Notes: generated by a model from the sequence alone, not told the origin. Positions 37,136-47,159 are shown, counted from the first letter of the stretch. The stretch is 64,000 nt of DNA from Siphonodentalium dalli (GCA_032622095.1 CP136063.1:10893814-10957813); one strand, 5' to 3'. Made by a program: numbers and translations.

Positions 37136-37641
37136 TCACCACATTATACCCTTCTGTTCCCATTTACTTGCCTCTGGCTCTCCCCATATCCTTTCCATTT
37201 GTGCACCATCTTCATAGATAAACCTCTGTAAAAACAATTTTTCATGTTGACGGAGTATAGACATTAGTGACGTCACAACTATACTTGCGTCGCTTACGCA
37301 ATACCGTAAAACAACCCTTTTGGTTGTGATTATTTTGTTGACATACTTTTGAGAATCACTGAATGGCAAGTTTGGTGGGCAGTATATGACCACTCATGAT
37401 AACTTCATTATATAGTGATTAAAATTGGTAACGTCTGTGTTTATCTTATGTAGTTGGTGATAATTTGGTTCAAGTAGAATTATTTGGCAAAATAGTGAAA
37501 ATTGTGAAGGCAATTTGTTAGTATAAGTCAAATTTTGGGGCAGTATATAACCGCTCCAATATTGCAGTCAATGCAGATACACCCATTAAACTTTTTGTTC
37601 CAGCATTGAATACGTCTGTTTCAAGTGACATAAGACACAAT

Positions 37642-37905
37642 ATGGCTAGTTATTTGGCTACGCCCCCTGAAAGGTTTCAACGGAAACAAGGTGACAACTT
37701 TGACGCACGGTTAGAGAGATACGAGTTATGGGCTGAGGTGTATGCATCAGATGCAAAGGTCAAACTATTTCCCACTCTATTGGGCGATGATGCATTTGCT
37801 GTATACAGGGGGATTATCCCCAAAGCAAAACAGATTTGTAATGAGATTGTGAAAGTTTTCAAAGAGGCATATTCATCTTTAAAGATGGATTATCTCTTTA
37901 AATAA
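37642..37905 (+). pseudogene. Gag-like retrotransposon fragment, interrupted by a TTAA element
   Basis: From the first ATG (37,642) the ORF reads MASYLATPPERFQRKQGDNF, then ARLERYELWAEV, then KVKLFPTLLGDDAFAVYRG. This is the layout of the N-terminal part of Ty3/gypsy-type Gag proteins (a GDNF...WL-like segment, then a KxxxLxTLLGxxAxxVY helix). It is a structural protein for a virus-like particle in retrotransposition, with no enzymatic role. Residues after about 78 come from the inserted palindromic element at 37,883, so the ORF ends artificially at 37,905. Nothing Gag-like was seen beyond the element at 38,403. The upstream 250 bp (with two GGGCAGTATATRACC motifs near 37,380 and 37,540) could be its leader or LTR. 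Confidence 0.6.
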
Positions 37906-38406
37906 CAAATTTTAAATAGTTGCGTGTGTATAAAATAATAGATATGAACTGAAGACCCCTGTCCGGAAAAGCTTCTATCAATTAATATTGATTTTATTTC
38001 GAATATTAAATCGGGCCCATTTATGTTACTATTTTTAGAACCGACCATTCGGATGAGACCGTATTGCGATATAGAGCACTGGGCTGTTCCTACGGCTACG
38101 CAACGAATGTCAAATGTCACAGATTGGTTGTTTGTACTGTTTTGTTCCTCAGATATAAGCGATAATGAGTATAATTAACGTTTATTTGTGACAAAATTGC
38201 ACAAAATAATTTCTGGTCTCTGTTAACAGTAACCAATATTGTTCGTTAGCTGAACAAACACACCTTTTTAGACCAGAAAATATTCGAAATAAAATTAATA
38301 TTAATCGATAGAAGCATTTCCGGACGGGAGTCTTCGATTCAGATCTAATATTTTATACCCCGGCAACTATATAATACATGTTTACAAAGAGATAATCCAC
38401 CTTTAA
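37879..38406. mobile_element. TTAA palindromic element, copy 2 (inverted relative to copy 1)
   Basis: The body is 37,883-38,402 (520 bp) between TTAA duplications at 37,879-37,882 and 38,403-38,406. The ends are AGATGGATTATCTC and GAGATAATCCACCT. Both sequence-specific halves of copy 1 are present in the opposite order: the TTGTAAACATGTATTATATA half is on the right here and on the left in copy 1. It inserted into the Gag-like ORF. No ORF of its own. Confidence 0.9.
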
Positions 38407-38559
38407 ATATAATTCCATATTTAAGTATATATACAACATCTTTATTGATATGGAGGAATACACATTGTATTCAAAGCCAACTAGTTTTGCTGAAACAGTG
38501 AAACACACATTCTGAGAACTGCCGATAACTTCTAACTTTAGTTTTCGGTTCACTTATTC

Positions 38560-38971
38560 TCCGGTATGAATTGTTTTATATACATTGTAAAGTGACCTCA
38601 CCGATTAAATGATTCCCCGCACATATCACAATCATAATGCGGGCGATTTCAGGTGTGAATTATCTTAATGTTCGATCAAGTTATCGCTGCAACAGAACGG
38701 ATTCCCCGCACAAATCGCATTGATACGGGCGATCTCCGGTATGAATTGTTTTATATAAAGTGATCTCACCGATTAAATGATTCCCGCACATATCACAATC
38801 ATAAAGCCCGACGATGTCCGGTGTGAATTATCTTATGTTCGATCAAGTTATCGCTGCAAGAGAACGGATTCCCCGCACATATCACATTGATACGGGCGAT
38901 CTCCGGTATGAATTGTTTTGAGTACAGTCAAGTGGCCTGACTGACCACATACTTTGAGGCATATCATAACG
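38560..38971 (-). pseudogene. Decayed fingers downstream of the 13-finger gene, with tandem duplication
   Basis: Minus-strand reading shows further finger units of the TGTGATATGTGCGGG type interrupted by stops and frameshifts. Two units near 38,590-38,750 are repeated at about 38,755-38,930 (GATTAAATGATTCCCGCAC; ATCAAGTTATCGCTGCAA; GATACGGGCGATCTCCGG), a duplication of about 180-190 bp. They continue the array of the adjacent gene beyond its present stop. Confidence 0.75.
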
Positions 38972-40162
38972 TTAAAGCTTATCTCCGGCGTGGATTCTCA
39001 TATGTGTCACGACATTGCTCAATCTATCAAACGATTTCCCGCATATATCACAACGGTAAGGCTTATCTCCTGTGTGGATTCTCTTATGTGTCACCAAGCT
39101 GCCAGATTCGGTAAACGATTTCCCGCATATATCACAATGGTAAGGTTTATGTCCGGTTTGGATTCTCTTATGTTTCATCACATTGCTCGATGTATTAAAC
39201 GATTTCCCGCATATATCACAACAGTAAGGTTTATCTCCGGTGTGGATTCTCTTATGTGTCACCAAGACACTCGAGTGACTAAACAATTTCCCGCATATAT
39301 CACAACAGTAAGGTTTATCTCCGGTGTGGATTCTCTTATGTGTCCCCAAGACACTCGAATGACTAAATGATTTTCCGCATATATCACAACAGTAAGGTTT
39401 ATCTCCGGAGTGGATTCTCTTATGTGTCACCAAGACACTCGAATGACTAAATGATTTTCCGCATATATCACAATGGTAAGGCTTAATCCCAGTGTGTATT
39501 ATATTATGTGTCACCAAATCCCTCGAATGACAGAATGATTTCCCGCATATATCACAACGGTAAGGCGTATCTCCTGTGTGGATTCTCTTATGTGTCACCA
39601 AGTTGCTCGATTGATTAAATGATTTCCCGCATATATCACAATGGTAAGGCGTATCTCCTGTGTGGATTCTCTTATGTGTCACCAAGTTGCTCGATGCACT
39701 AAATGATTTCCCGCATATATCACACTGGTAAGGCTTATCTCCGGTGTGGATTGTTCTATGTGTCAACAAGCTGCCTGGTTGAGTGAACCATTTCCCGCAT
39801 ATATCACAATGATAAGGCTTATCTCCGGTGTGGATTATCTTATGTTTCAGCAAGGAGCTTGATTGATTAAACAATTTCCCACATACATCACCACGGTAAG
39901 TTTTATCTCCGGTGTGGATCCTCTTATGCACAACGAAGTTGATCGATCGAGTGAACGATTCCCCGCATATATCACAACCGTAAGGCTTATCTCCAGTGTG
40001 GATTTCCCCATGCATCACCTGGTGACTCGATGTATTAAATGATTTCTCGCACACATCACAATGGTAAGGTTTATCTCCGGTGTGGATTCTCTTACATGTA
40101 TGTGTCACCAATCTGTTTGATGTGTGGGCGGTCTCGTCAACACTGAGGTTAGCATCTCCCAT
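38972..40162 (-). CDS. C2H2 zinc-finger protein, 13 fingers
   Basis: A 396-codon ORF from ATG at 40,162. Residues 1-31 end in a half finger (SNRLVTHTCKRIHTGDKPY) that lacks its cysteine pair and carries two extra residues, so the true N-terminus may be a decayed finger. Thirteen 28-residue units follow (C35 to H391) with TGDKP linkers. Two have lost a zinc ligand: finger 3 has Gly for the first Cys (residue 91) and finger 11 has Gln for the last His (residue 335). Fingers 8, 9 and 10 are nearly identical (helix HSSVL), indicating recent 84-bp duplications. Nuclear DNA binding is inferred from the fold. No effector domain was seen. The stop follows HAGDKL, where a linker was expected, and decayed fingers lie beyond it. 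The CDICGKSF wording differs from the CDVCEKSF type of the other gene, so the two are separate lineages. Confidence 0.88.
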   Translation of the reverse strand: MGDANLSVDETAHTSNRLVTHTCKRIHTGDKPYHCDVCEKSFNTSSHQVMHGEIHTGDKPYGCDICGESFTRSINFVVHKRIHTGDKTYRGDVCGKLFNQSSSLLKHKIIHTGDKPYHCDICGKWFTQPGSLLTHRTIHTGDKPYQCDICGKSFSASSNLVTHKRIHTGDTPYHCDICGKSFNQSSNLVTHKRIHTGDTPYRCDICGKSFCHSRDLVTHNIIHTGIKPYHCDICGKSFSHSSVLVTHKRIHSGDKPYCCDICGKSFSHSSVLGTHKRIHTGDKPYCCDICGKLFSHSSVLVTHKRIHTGDKPYCCDICGKSFNTSSNVMKHKRIQTGHKPYHCDICGKSFTESGSLVTHKRIHTGDKPYRCDICGKSFDRLSNVVTHMRIHAGDKL

Positions 40163-40677
40163 CGCGTATAATTGTCCTATAGATCAGCTGACCTCGTGAA
40201 GATACGTTATGAAGAATCAAATGAAGAACGTGCTTTCGCGACTAAAACCATAACGCTCATGATCCGAAATATAAAACTGGTCACACATATCAGATACTTA
40301 GAAAGCACGCTCACGTTAAACGCAGTCATAAAACTTCAATACTGTAGCGAAGTTCGAATGGGCCTTATTTGTTTACAAATAACATAATGCCCAGGGTTCA
40401 TTAGTTCAGGGGTTATGAATCTACTCACTGGAAGCTTACCGATTTCATTGGTCGATTCGAACAAAGATGGAAAATATTTCCGCGCCAATATTTCTATTCC
40501 GTGTCACTTTTGTTCTAACCAGCTAGAGGTACACATCTAAATTCGATTTGATTTGAAAAGTAGTCAATTATAATTGCTACAATTTTTTGACGTGATTTGA
40601 CTGCATTTGAAGAGTTTGTTACTGAGAACGCTGAAATTCGGATTCATAGTCAGTAACGCGTCGTACACTGTTCCGAA
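40163..40677. other. Intergenic region between divergent ORFs
   Basis: About 515 bp separate the minus-strand zinc-finger ATG from a plus-strand ORF, so it could hold a bidirectional promoter. GCGCCAATATTTC near 40,481 includes a CCAAT box. No clear TATA was seen. Confidence 0.4.
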
Positions 40678-41095
40678 ATGTCAACAAAAGACTATCGAAG
40701 CCTGCGTAACACCAAGGGGGTAAATTATGTGGCATACGGGAAGTCAGCCGAAATCGCCTGACATATCGAAAGACGACAGGGATGGTTCATTTGTCATGGA
40801 TCAGGAGGTCGCAGCTGACGAAATGATCATGAAAACCGAACAGGACGAAGAGGCTATCGACGAGGATGAGGAAATCCGGAAGTTGAGGGATCAGCTGTCA
40901 GAAGCTAGGCGCGAACGCGGGGAAGTGAAAAAACTGGCAGAAAAGAGACGTTTGAAGGCGGAGTTGGACCGAACAAGGAACGAGACGGCGCAATTGAAAG
41001 GTATGAGAGGTAACAGCAACTTGTGTAACCCGATTGACAGTTACACTAATGCCCAACAAGACTCTAAGTCAGAGTGTTGTGTCTTTGGAAATTAG
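40678..41095 (+). pseudogene. Acidic coiled-coil ORF, possible Gag N-terminus or host exon
   Basis: The 122-codon ORF from ATG 40,727 has an acidic stretch (QDEEAIDEDEEIRKLRD) followed by a Lys/Arg/Glu/Leu coiled coil (about residues 48-92). An overlapping frame from ATG 40,678 reads MSTKDYRSLRNTKGVNY and stops at 40,764. Its wording fits the very start of the same protein, so a frameshift near 40,720-40,760 is likely. This combination of a short basic start, an acidic region and a coiled coil is common at the beginning of Gag-like proteins of invertebrate retroelements. AAAGGTATGAG near 41,000 would be a fair splice donor, and AATAAA occurs near 41,270. It may belong to the broken Gag region at 43.3-46.8 kb, but the 2-kb gap makes that only a suggestion. 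Confidence 0.4.
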
Positions 41096-42112
41096 TGTGT
41101 CCTTTTGTGAGTTTCACCGGAATTGTCGCCGACTCCGATTTATCCTACGCCGGAGCTACCCGGCGCAGCGAGGCACTACTCTGGGGCTACCGCGCAGCGA
41201 GCCAATTCCGCCCTCCGGGAACCTCCCACGATGCCACGTGACAATAAGTTCGCAACCAGTCTATCTCTAAATAAAGAACAACTATGTTGAATTGAAATAA
41301 TTGTTTTCATAATTGCTGCATTTCTACTATTGATCAAAGGTAAGTTTATTGCATGTATTGATAATATTGTTCATTGATATATATATTTAATATTGCATCT
41401 ATGCTAAAGATTCAATATTTGGCGTCGACGACTTTTTTCATGTATTCATGTACTCATATATTTGTGTGCATTTTTCGTAACCACGTTGTTCGAATTCAGC
41501 CGAAACGGCCTTCGGTGAATCGAATGCAATCCACAATTATTGTGAATAGTCTGTAATGATTTCGTCACATTCTAGTTGCTAGAAAGGTGGTTCAATATTT
41601 TACTAAAACTATTTTTCCAGCATTGTCGAAAATTTGTTGACCTTTGAGGCTAAACAAATTCAAAAATTTAGCCTGTCATTGCAAAAAGGAAAATTCAGCC
41701 AAAAATGACAAATGTTCCAAAATAACTAATTTTCACACATTTTCTGACCAGCATCTACGTCTGGTGTGAAAATTTCCATCTTTTGGTGTAATTTTCTGTG
41801 GAATTTCGGACTTTGCCAAATTTCATCCCACAAATGGCCAATTCTGTTCATCTTTGCCAAGATATTCATCAGAGTCACTCTGTTGAATTAATAATACGAT
41901 CTGCTATCAATTAACAGGTGTGTGTTATTTTTTGCAGGGTCGAGGGTAGTCTGGGTGAACGTCGACTCTATATTTGAAATCTAGAGTCTGGAGCTAATGT
42001 CGCCAAAACCATTTCTATTCAGCGAAGGGCTTCCCCAAAATGACGTCACGGATTTTAAAAAATACATCGATGATTGACAGGTGTCCCCACGTGTTATTTG
42101 TTGTGCTTCGCA
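41096..42112. other. Non-coding stretch between element fragments
   Basis: 41,100-41,280 is GC-richer (CGCCGGAGCTACCCGGCGCA) and ends with CTAAATAAAG, a possible polyadenylation signal. From there to about 41,930 it is AT-rich with no ORF. CAAAGGTAAG near 41,335 resembles a splice donor. No gene was recognised. Confidence 0.4.
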
Positions 42113-42603
42113 ATGACAATGGCCGACTCATCAACCCCTAGAAGGCCTGTGTCGCGACATAAACTTACAGAAGATAATATTTGTCGTGTGTGCGACTATT
42201 CTTTTTCGGGAGATGAACTCGCCGCATCAACGGGAAAGCTGCATCCGAGAGCAAAAAATAAGGTCGTCATCAAAAATGATGCTTTAGAACTATTTAAAAG
42301 CATAAAATTAAGTGATTTCCTCGGTGTTTCAGATGACTTTTTTTTACGACAAATAATTCGATTTGCAAACCATGTTACAATAAAGTAAATCAAATACACG
42401 GACATGCGTCAAAAATTGATGAACTAAATCAATTTTAATAGCAAAATCGACATGTTCTGTGAGTGACCGATTTAAGAGACTAGCCAAGTCGCCAAGGCAT
42501 AGCACCACTGGATCTGAAGCCAAAAAAGTAAAGACTGTCTGTGTTTCACTACCTCATGTCACTCCAAAAAAGCCAATAAGACCTGTTCCGAATTCACAAT
42601 CGA
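42113..42603 (+). pseudogene. Frameshifted first exon with a CxxC...CxxC motif
   Basis: From ATG 42,113 the frame gives MTMADSSTPRRPVSRHKLTE, then NICRVCDYSFSGDE (first CxxC) and a helical KNDALELFKSIKLSDFLGVS segment. After the T8 run near 42,337, a different frame reads ICKPCYNKVNQIHGHASKID (second CxxC). Later, another frame reads a Pro/Lys-rich RFKRLAKSPRHSTTGSEAKK segment ending in TCGAAGTGAGT (about 42,600), a good splice donor. The order (zinc-binding CxxC/CxxC, then a basic SP-rich linker ending at a donor) matches the first exon of a repeated uncharacterised gene family in cnidarians and molluscs, as I recall it. At least two frameshifts make it a relic unless the T-run is an assembly error. 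Confidence 0.5.
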
Positions 42604-43269
42604 AGTGAGTTATATTTATGGGAGGCCAAGTTGGTACCATACGCAGGCCTATCTCAGGTCTAGCACATCCTTCAAATTAATCCGAATCGTACCGAATATA
42701 TAATTTCGAAGCCATTTTTTCTGTCTCTGTTGTATTTGCAAGCCTCGCTTTCGATCGGAGAAATACCGACGAAATTCCGCTCTGTTACTATATTTAGAGG
42801 TGACATTATGGGACAGTCTCCGCCCACTAACACTTGTTTATTAACCCATAACGGTTTCATTGGACGGAAAATAATTTACGCAATCAATCAGATTACGGAA
42901 TCCCGAGGACTTGGAAATGAGATAGCGATGTTATCCGTCAGACCTAATATTCAATGTTATGAATATTTAGGTATGAGTTTACTTAGACTGGGTCGAGGGT
43001 TGAGGAATTTAGCAGAGGTTCAGGAAGGGGCAGAGTTATTCTGGAAATTTCTGTAGTGAGCTTTTCATTAACATAATTCTTTTTCAGAATCTGGTGGCCT
43101 GCAAATAAATTGCAAGATACCGACATATTTTTTCGCTACCTAATACTAGGTCGCGAGTACAAATTGGTGGCATGCAAATAAATTGCAAGATACCGACATA
43201 TTTTTCTCTACCAACCACAGTAACAAATGTTTTGTATTCACTATCCACTATCCAGTCCACACAACAGAA
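42604..43269 (+). other. Leader of the Gag region, with a 73-bp direct repeat; possible LTR remnant
   Basis: GAATATATAATTTCG near 42,695 could be a TATA element. TTCTTTTTCAG at about 43,077-43,087 is a good splice acceptor or an LTR end. GGTGGCMTGCAAATAAATTG with GCAAGATACCGACAT starts at 43,093 and again at 43,166. TGGTGGC after an LTR end is the kind of sequence used as a primer-binding site, but no matching second LTR was found downstream. The 108-codon open stretch at 42,730 starts at TTG and has no family resemblance. Confidence 0.35.
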
Positions 43270-44584
43270 TGGAGGAGTATAAACAATTCCCTCCATCAAA
43301 CATAGACCCGACTGATCAATCGGGTTATGCCAAGACACCCCCGGGCCCCGGATAGTAATATATTACATCCGGAGGGTGACTTGAGAACAAAACGTTATAA
43401 TCCAGAGAAGTCTGGGGTAGGTAGCAGTAATTCGCAGTCTGACGACAGGTTCACACCCCTCTCGGGGCAAAATTTGTTGTCAAAATTGGATGTTAGCAGT
43501 GATGAGGAAAATTCGGAAGCCCCTATGTCACATAGGTATATCCAATCAGCCATCCCCGGCAAAGATGTATCTCTTAGCCCATCAAATAGGACAAATTACT
43601 TGTCCAGACATGACATGGAAAGAGCAAAATTGGATAAACACAGGGCCCCACGGCCATATCTCAAACCAGTCGCGAATAATGGTGATAATTAATCAAGAGA
43701 GGCTTCTGCTAATTATGACCACTGCCAACACGTATCGGAAACCAACAAAATACGACTTCAGCCACTCAAATAATAATCACAGGGCCAGTGACGATGACCG
43801 TCGCATGGCAACTGAAATGGATAATAAAGTGGCAGATCTGGAAGAACGATTTGGGTTGTTGGCGACTTTAAGCAGGTTAAACAATCCAAGGTCGAATGCG
43901 GGTGACCATTATAGGGAAGAGTTTCCAGACGGGGACCAAAGCCCACGAGAATATGATAATTACCATGGCAGTGATGATAACCACCAGTGGACCGAGGGAC
44001 CGGTCGACTGGTCAGGTGAGGATAGTAACTACCATCACACCACAGCTAATCTGGACAGTAATTTAGCTGACATCGAACGCCAATTGGGGTTGTTTAAAGA
44101 TTTAAGGCAATTAATCAACCCAAGATCGAGTGACGATGACCGCAACTTGAAAGCAATACCCATGAATACTCAGGGGTACAGGCCGCCGGAACCTGTCACT
44201 GGCCAATCAGCGGCACAGGTTCAGTCCCAAAGAATACACATGAATATTCAGGGGTACAGGCCGTCGGAACCTGTCACTGGCCAATCAGTGGCACAGGTCC
44301 AGCCCCAGGGATTATCCACGAATACTCATGGATACAGGCCACTGGAACCTATCGCTGGCCAATCAGTGGCACCAGTCCAGCCACAGGGAATGCCCATGAA
44401 TACTCCTGGGTACAATATTCCACCACCAAATTACCAGACCTGGCGTCCAAATCACGGGGGTCAAGTCCCAGCTTACACAATAACACCATACTGGGCAAAC
44501 CCAACCACATATTCTAACCAACAGCCACCCATACCAGGATGGAATGTCCCACCAGTGGGTTATCAACCAGGGGGTGGCAACCCG

Positions 44585-44960
44585 AACCAGGTACACCTAG
44601 GTGGTAACCCGAACCAGGCACACACAGGGGGCAAACAGAACCAGGTACACCTACAATGTAGGTGGCAACCAGAACCATGCACACCTAGGTGGCAACCCGG
44701 ACCAGGCACACCTAGGTGGCAACCCGAACCTGGCACACATAAATGGCAACCCGAACCAGGCACACTTAAGTGACAACCCGAACCAGGCACACATCGGTGG
44801 CAATCCGAACCAGGCACACCTAGGTGGCAACCCGAACCAGATATACCTAGGTTGCAACCAGAACCCGGCAAACATAGGTGGCAACCGGAACCCGACACAC
44901 CTAGGTGACAACCCAACAGGCACACCTAGGTGGCAACTCCAACCGGGCACAACCAGGTGG
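44585..44960 (+). repeat. 27-bp coding minisatellite (GGNPNQAHL) with frame changes
   Basis: About 13 copies of GGTGGCAACCCGAACCAGG + CACACCTA. One codon frame gives Gly-Gly-Asn-Pro-Asn-Gln-Ala-His-Leu. The repeat period preserves frame, but an extra CAATGTA near 44,655 and a loss near 44,910 shift it, so the repeat is read in three successive frames. Copies vary at Asn, Pro and Ala positions. Confidence 0.85.
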
Positions 44961-45368
44961 CAACCACAACCAGGGGTACCACCCTCCACTGCCAAATAAT
45001 GATGACACCCAGCAGGTGCATCGAGTACCGGAGCACCGTAATGAGCGTCATGGGTTTTTCGACCGCAATAGGGGAAATGTCTATGGAAGAAGAACAAGGG
45101 TCCCCAAGGGATTATCGTATGATGGTACAGGGGCATGGCACGCTTTTCGGACCAAATTTGATAAAAGTCTGATGGTGGAAGAGTGGGATGAAGAGGAACA
45201 GTCAACTGTTCTGTGCTTATGTCTCCAGGGTAAGGCGAGTGAGTTCTTCTCGTCGTTAACCGAACGCCACCCGAACTTAACTATTCATCAAGTTCTGGAA
45301 AGGCTAGGCTCTCAATGTGGGAAACGGGACATACCTGAAACCACCCAACTCCGTTTTAGTCAACTAAT

Positions 45369-45448
45369 ACAGGAGCCAAACCAATCAGAAAAGGGCCGAA
45401 ACGTCACGTGACATGCGCTTAGTGTGTTACAGGAGCCTAACCAATCAT
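45369..45448 (+). repeat. 60-bp direct duplication inside the capsid-like region
   Basis: TACAGGAGCCAAACCAATCA at 45,369 recurs as TACAGGAGCCTAACCAATCA at 45,429, exactly 60 bp later. The duplicated piece keeps the frame but contains TGA (45,409-45,411), which ends the ORF. It includes TCACGTGA. Confidence 0.8.
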
Positions 45449-46839
45449 TGGAAGAATGGTCAGAGGCAGTATTGCTTCTGGCCAGGAGGGCCTTCCGGAA
45501 CTGCCCCATTGAATTCGCAATCCAACAGGCCATTTTACGTTTCTGCCACGGGGCGTATAATGTGAATGGGGGATAATACGTGATTGGGAATCGTCCCCGG
45601 TCCATGGAAGAGGCTATTTATCATATGAGATGGCATCAGTATAACCATCAAGCCCTCCATGGTTTCCGAGCCCCACGGCACGATATACGGAGTATCTCTT
45701 CGGACACTGGAGAGGTGCTCCGCACTGAAGAAGACCATAGCCCAGATGGCAGAGCCCTCAAAACAGGGCAGGGACAATACTATGGCCGCTGGCCTACATA
45801 AACGAATCCTCGACCAACTTCTTCTTCACCAGGACTTTATCAACAGGTTCAAGGGTTAAAATCAAGGACTTTAACCCTGGAATCTAAGGTGGACACTTTG
45901 TTGTCAGACAGTAAGGCAATGAATAACAAACTGGAGGAACATTCTCAAACCCTTGATCAATTATTGCAGGGGATGAACAAATTAACCCAGGCCATCGAAA
46001 ATCCAAGCACTGGGTTTTCCAAACACCGAGACAAAGAATCACGGGTAAGATTCAATGAAAATGTGGAGGCGTCAAACTGCAAGGGGTCGAATTGAGAGGT
46101 CTGAATTCGAACACCAATCCACCCAACCAAGACCCCACAGAGAAGCATTTCGATGATCCTCGTGAAGATGAGATTATAATCAGGAGAGTCAAGACGCCTT
46201 CAGCCAGACAAATCCCAATAAAAATGGCTAGCATAAATACATGTACTCAGACAGCGGTTGAGACTGCCTTGGGTTCGACTGTAGTGTCAGACAAATTGGT
46301 TGATCAGTTGTCTTACAACCAATATTTGACCAAACCAGAGCAGTTAAATGCAGTGGCCCGTGGTGATCAAATAGGTCGAGATTACATCGACACATTGCAT
46401 GGTTCGTGCAAGCGGGCAGATGGCGACCATACAGACGGTCCGTCCATTCCGGGAACAGATAAATTTTTATGATCACGGCTAAATTCGCTATATGGGTAGA
46501 ATATATTAGCCTCACCGATCAAACAGTGGAAACATTGCCCACTATAAGTTTTGATGGTCAGGACTCATGCTGCGAAAGTCAGTTATGTTGGGCAATGTGT
46601 GAGGTACTCCATATGTACAAAGGTCGAACAACCCCTTACCGCCCATATCGGTCAATGTTTGTGGAGATCAGACTTGATCGATCAAATCTCTCCAGTACTA
46701 AAGAGGTTGATCGCAAAGATGTGGTGCTCCGGGAACGTTTACTCAACCCAGCCAATCAAATGTCATTTGTTATAGAGGGCATTGTCATCAAGTACAACCT
46801 ATAGTTGTGGGGACTTTGCCAATCATTGGGAGTATTCAC

Positions 46840-47150
46840 CCAACAGTGTGATAGGGACATTACCAATCTCTGGGAATGTCCAGCTGCCCTTGTTATAGGG
46901 GCACCCCCGATGACTGGAAAGGTCCATATATTCAGTCTAAAAATGTCCGTCTAAAATAGTTAAGGGGACATTACCAATCTCTGGGAATGTCCAGCTGCCC
47001 TTGTTATATGGACATACGAAAAACATATTATTGATGGAGGTAGTCGTTATAATGAAAATGTTTGGTTTATAGTCATACATTAGTACTGATTAAGGGGGTA
47101 GTCGTTATAATGAAAATGTTTGGTTTATAGTCATACATTAGTACTGATTA
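46840..47150. repeat. Two sets of direct repeats downstream of the Gag region
   Basis: GGGACATTACCAATCTCTGG with GAATGTCCAGCTGCCC occurs near 46,854 and 46,974. GTAGTCGTTATAATGAAAAT with GTTTGGTTTATAGTCATAC occurs near 47,040 and 47,098 (58-bp period). They could be remnants of a 3' end, but they do not match the 42.6-43.1 kb leader. Non-coding. Confidence 0.7.
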
Positions 47151-47159
47151 GTCTCTATG

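Larger units (their letters stand above)
43270..46804 (+). pseudogene. Long Gag-like retrotransposon pseudogene, pol absent
   Basis: Coding sense runs from ATG 43,270 (MEEYKQFPPSNIDPTDQSGY) through at least seven frame changes or stops. In order it has: an Asp/Ser-rich start; short coiled coils (DLEERFGLLATLSRL near 43,830; DIERQLGLFKDLRQL near 44,070); three GYRPxEPVxGQS repeats (44,170-44,370); a Pro-rich stretch; a 9-residue GGNPNQAHL repeat; then a capsid-like region (RVPKGLSYDGTGAWHAFRTK at about 45,100, LCLCLQGKASEFF, IPETTQLRFSQL, LLLARRAFRNCP, AILRFCHGAYN, RSMEEAIYHMRWHQYNHQA). This is the Gag capsid layout of Ty3/gypsy-like elements. In-frame stops include TGA 45,409 and TAA near 45,574. 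A second coiled coil lies at about 45,890-46,000. The parts after 46,090 are not recognised. No zinc knuckle, protease, reverse transcriptase or integrase is visible. It is not functional. Confidence 0.75.

Noticed and set aside
38954-39370. 138-codon plus-strand ORF with repeated ISGVDSLMCH
   Set aside because: It is the antisense shadow of the 13-finger gene; the repeat comes from the finger period.
42730-43056. 108-codon ORF upstream of the Gag region
   Set aside because: It starts at TTG and resembles no family. It is more likely leader or LTR sequence.
44563-45205. Gly/Cys/Pro-rich minus-strand ORFs of 120 and 184 codons
   Set aside because: They are antisense translations of the 27-bp minisatellite and the capsid-like region.
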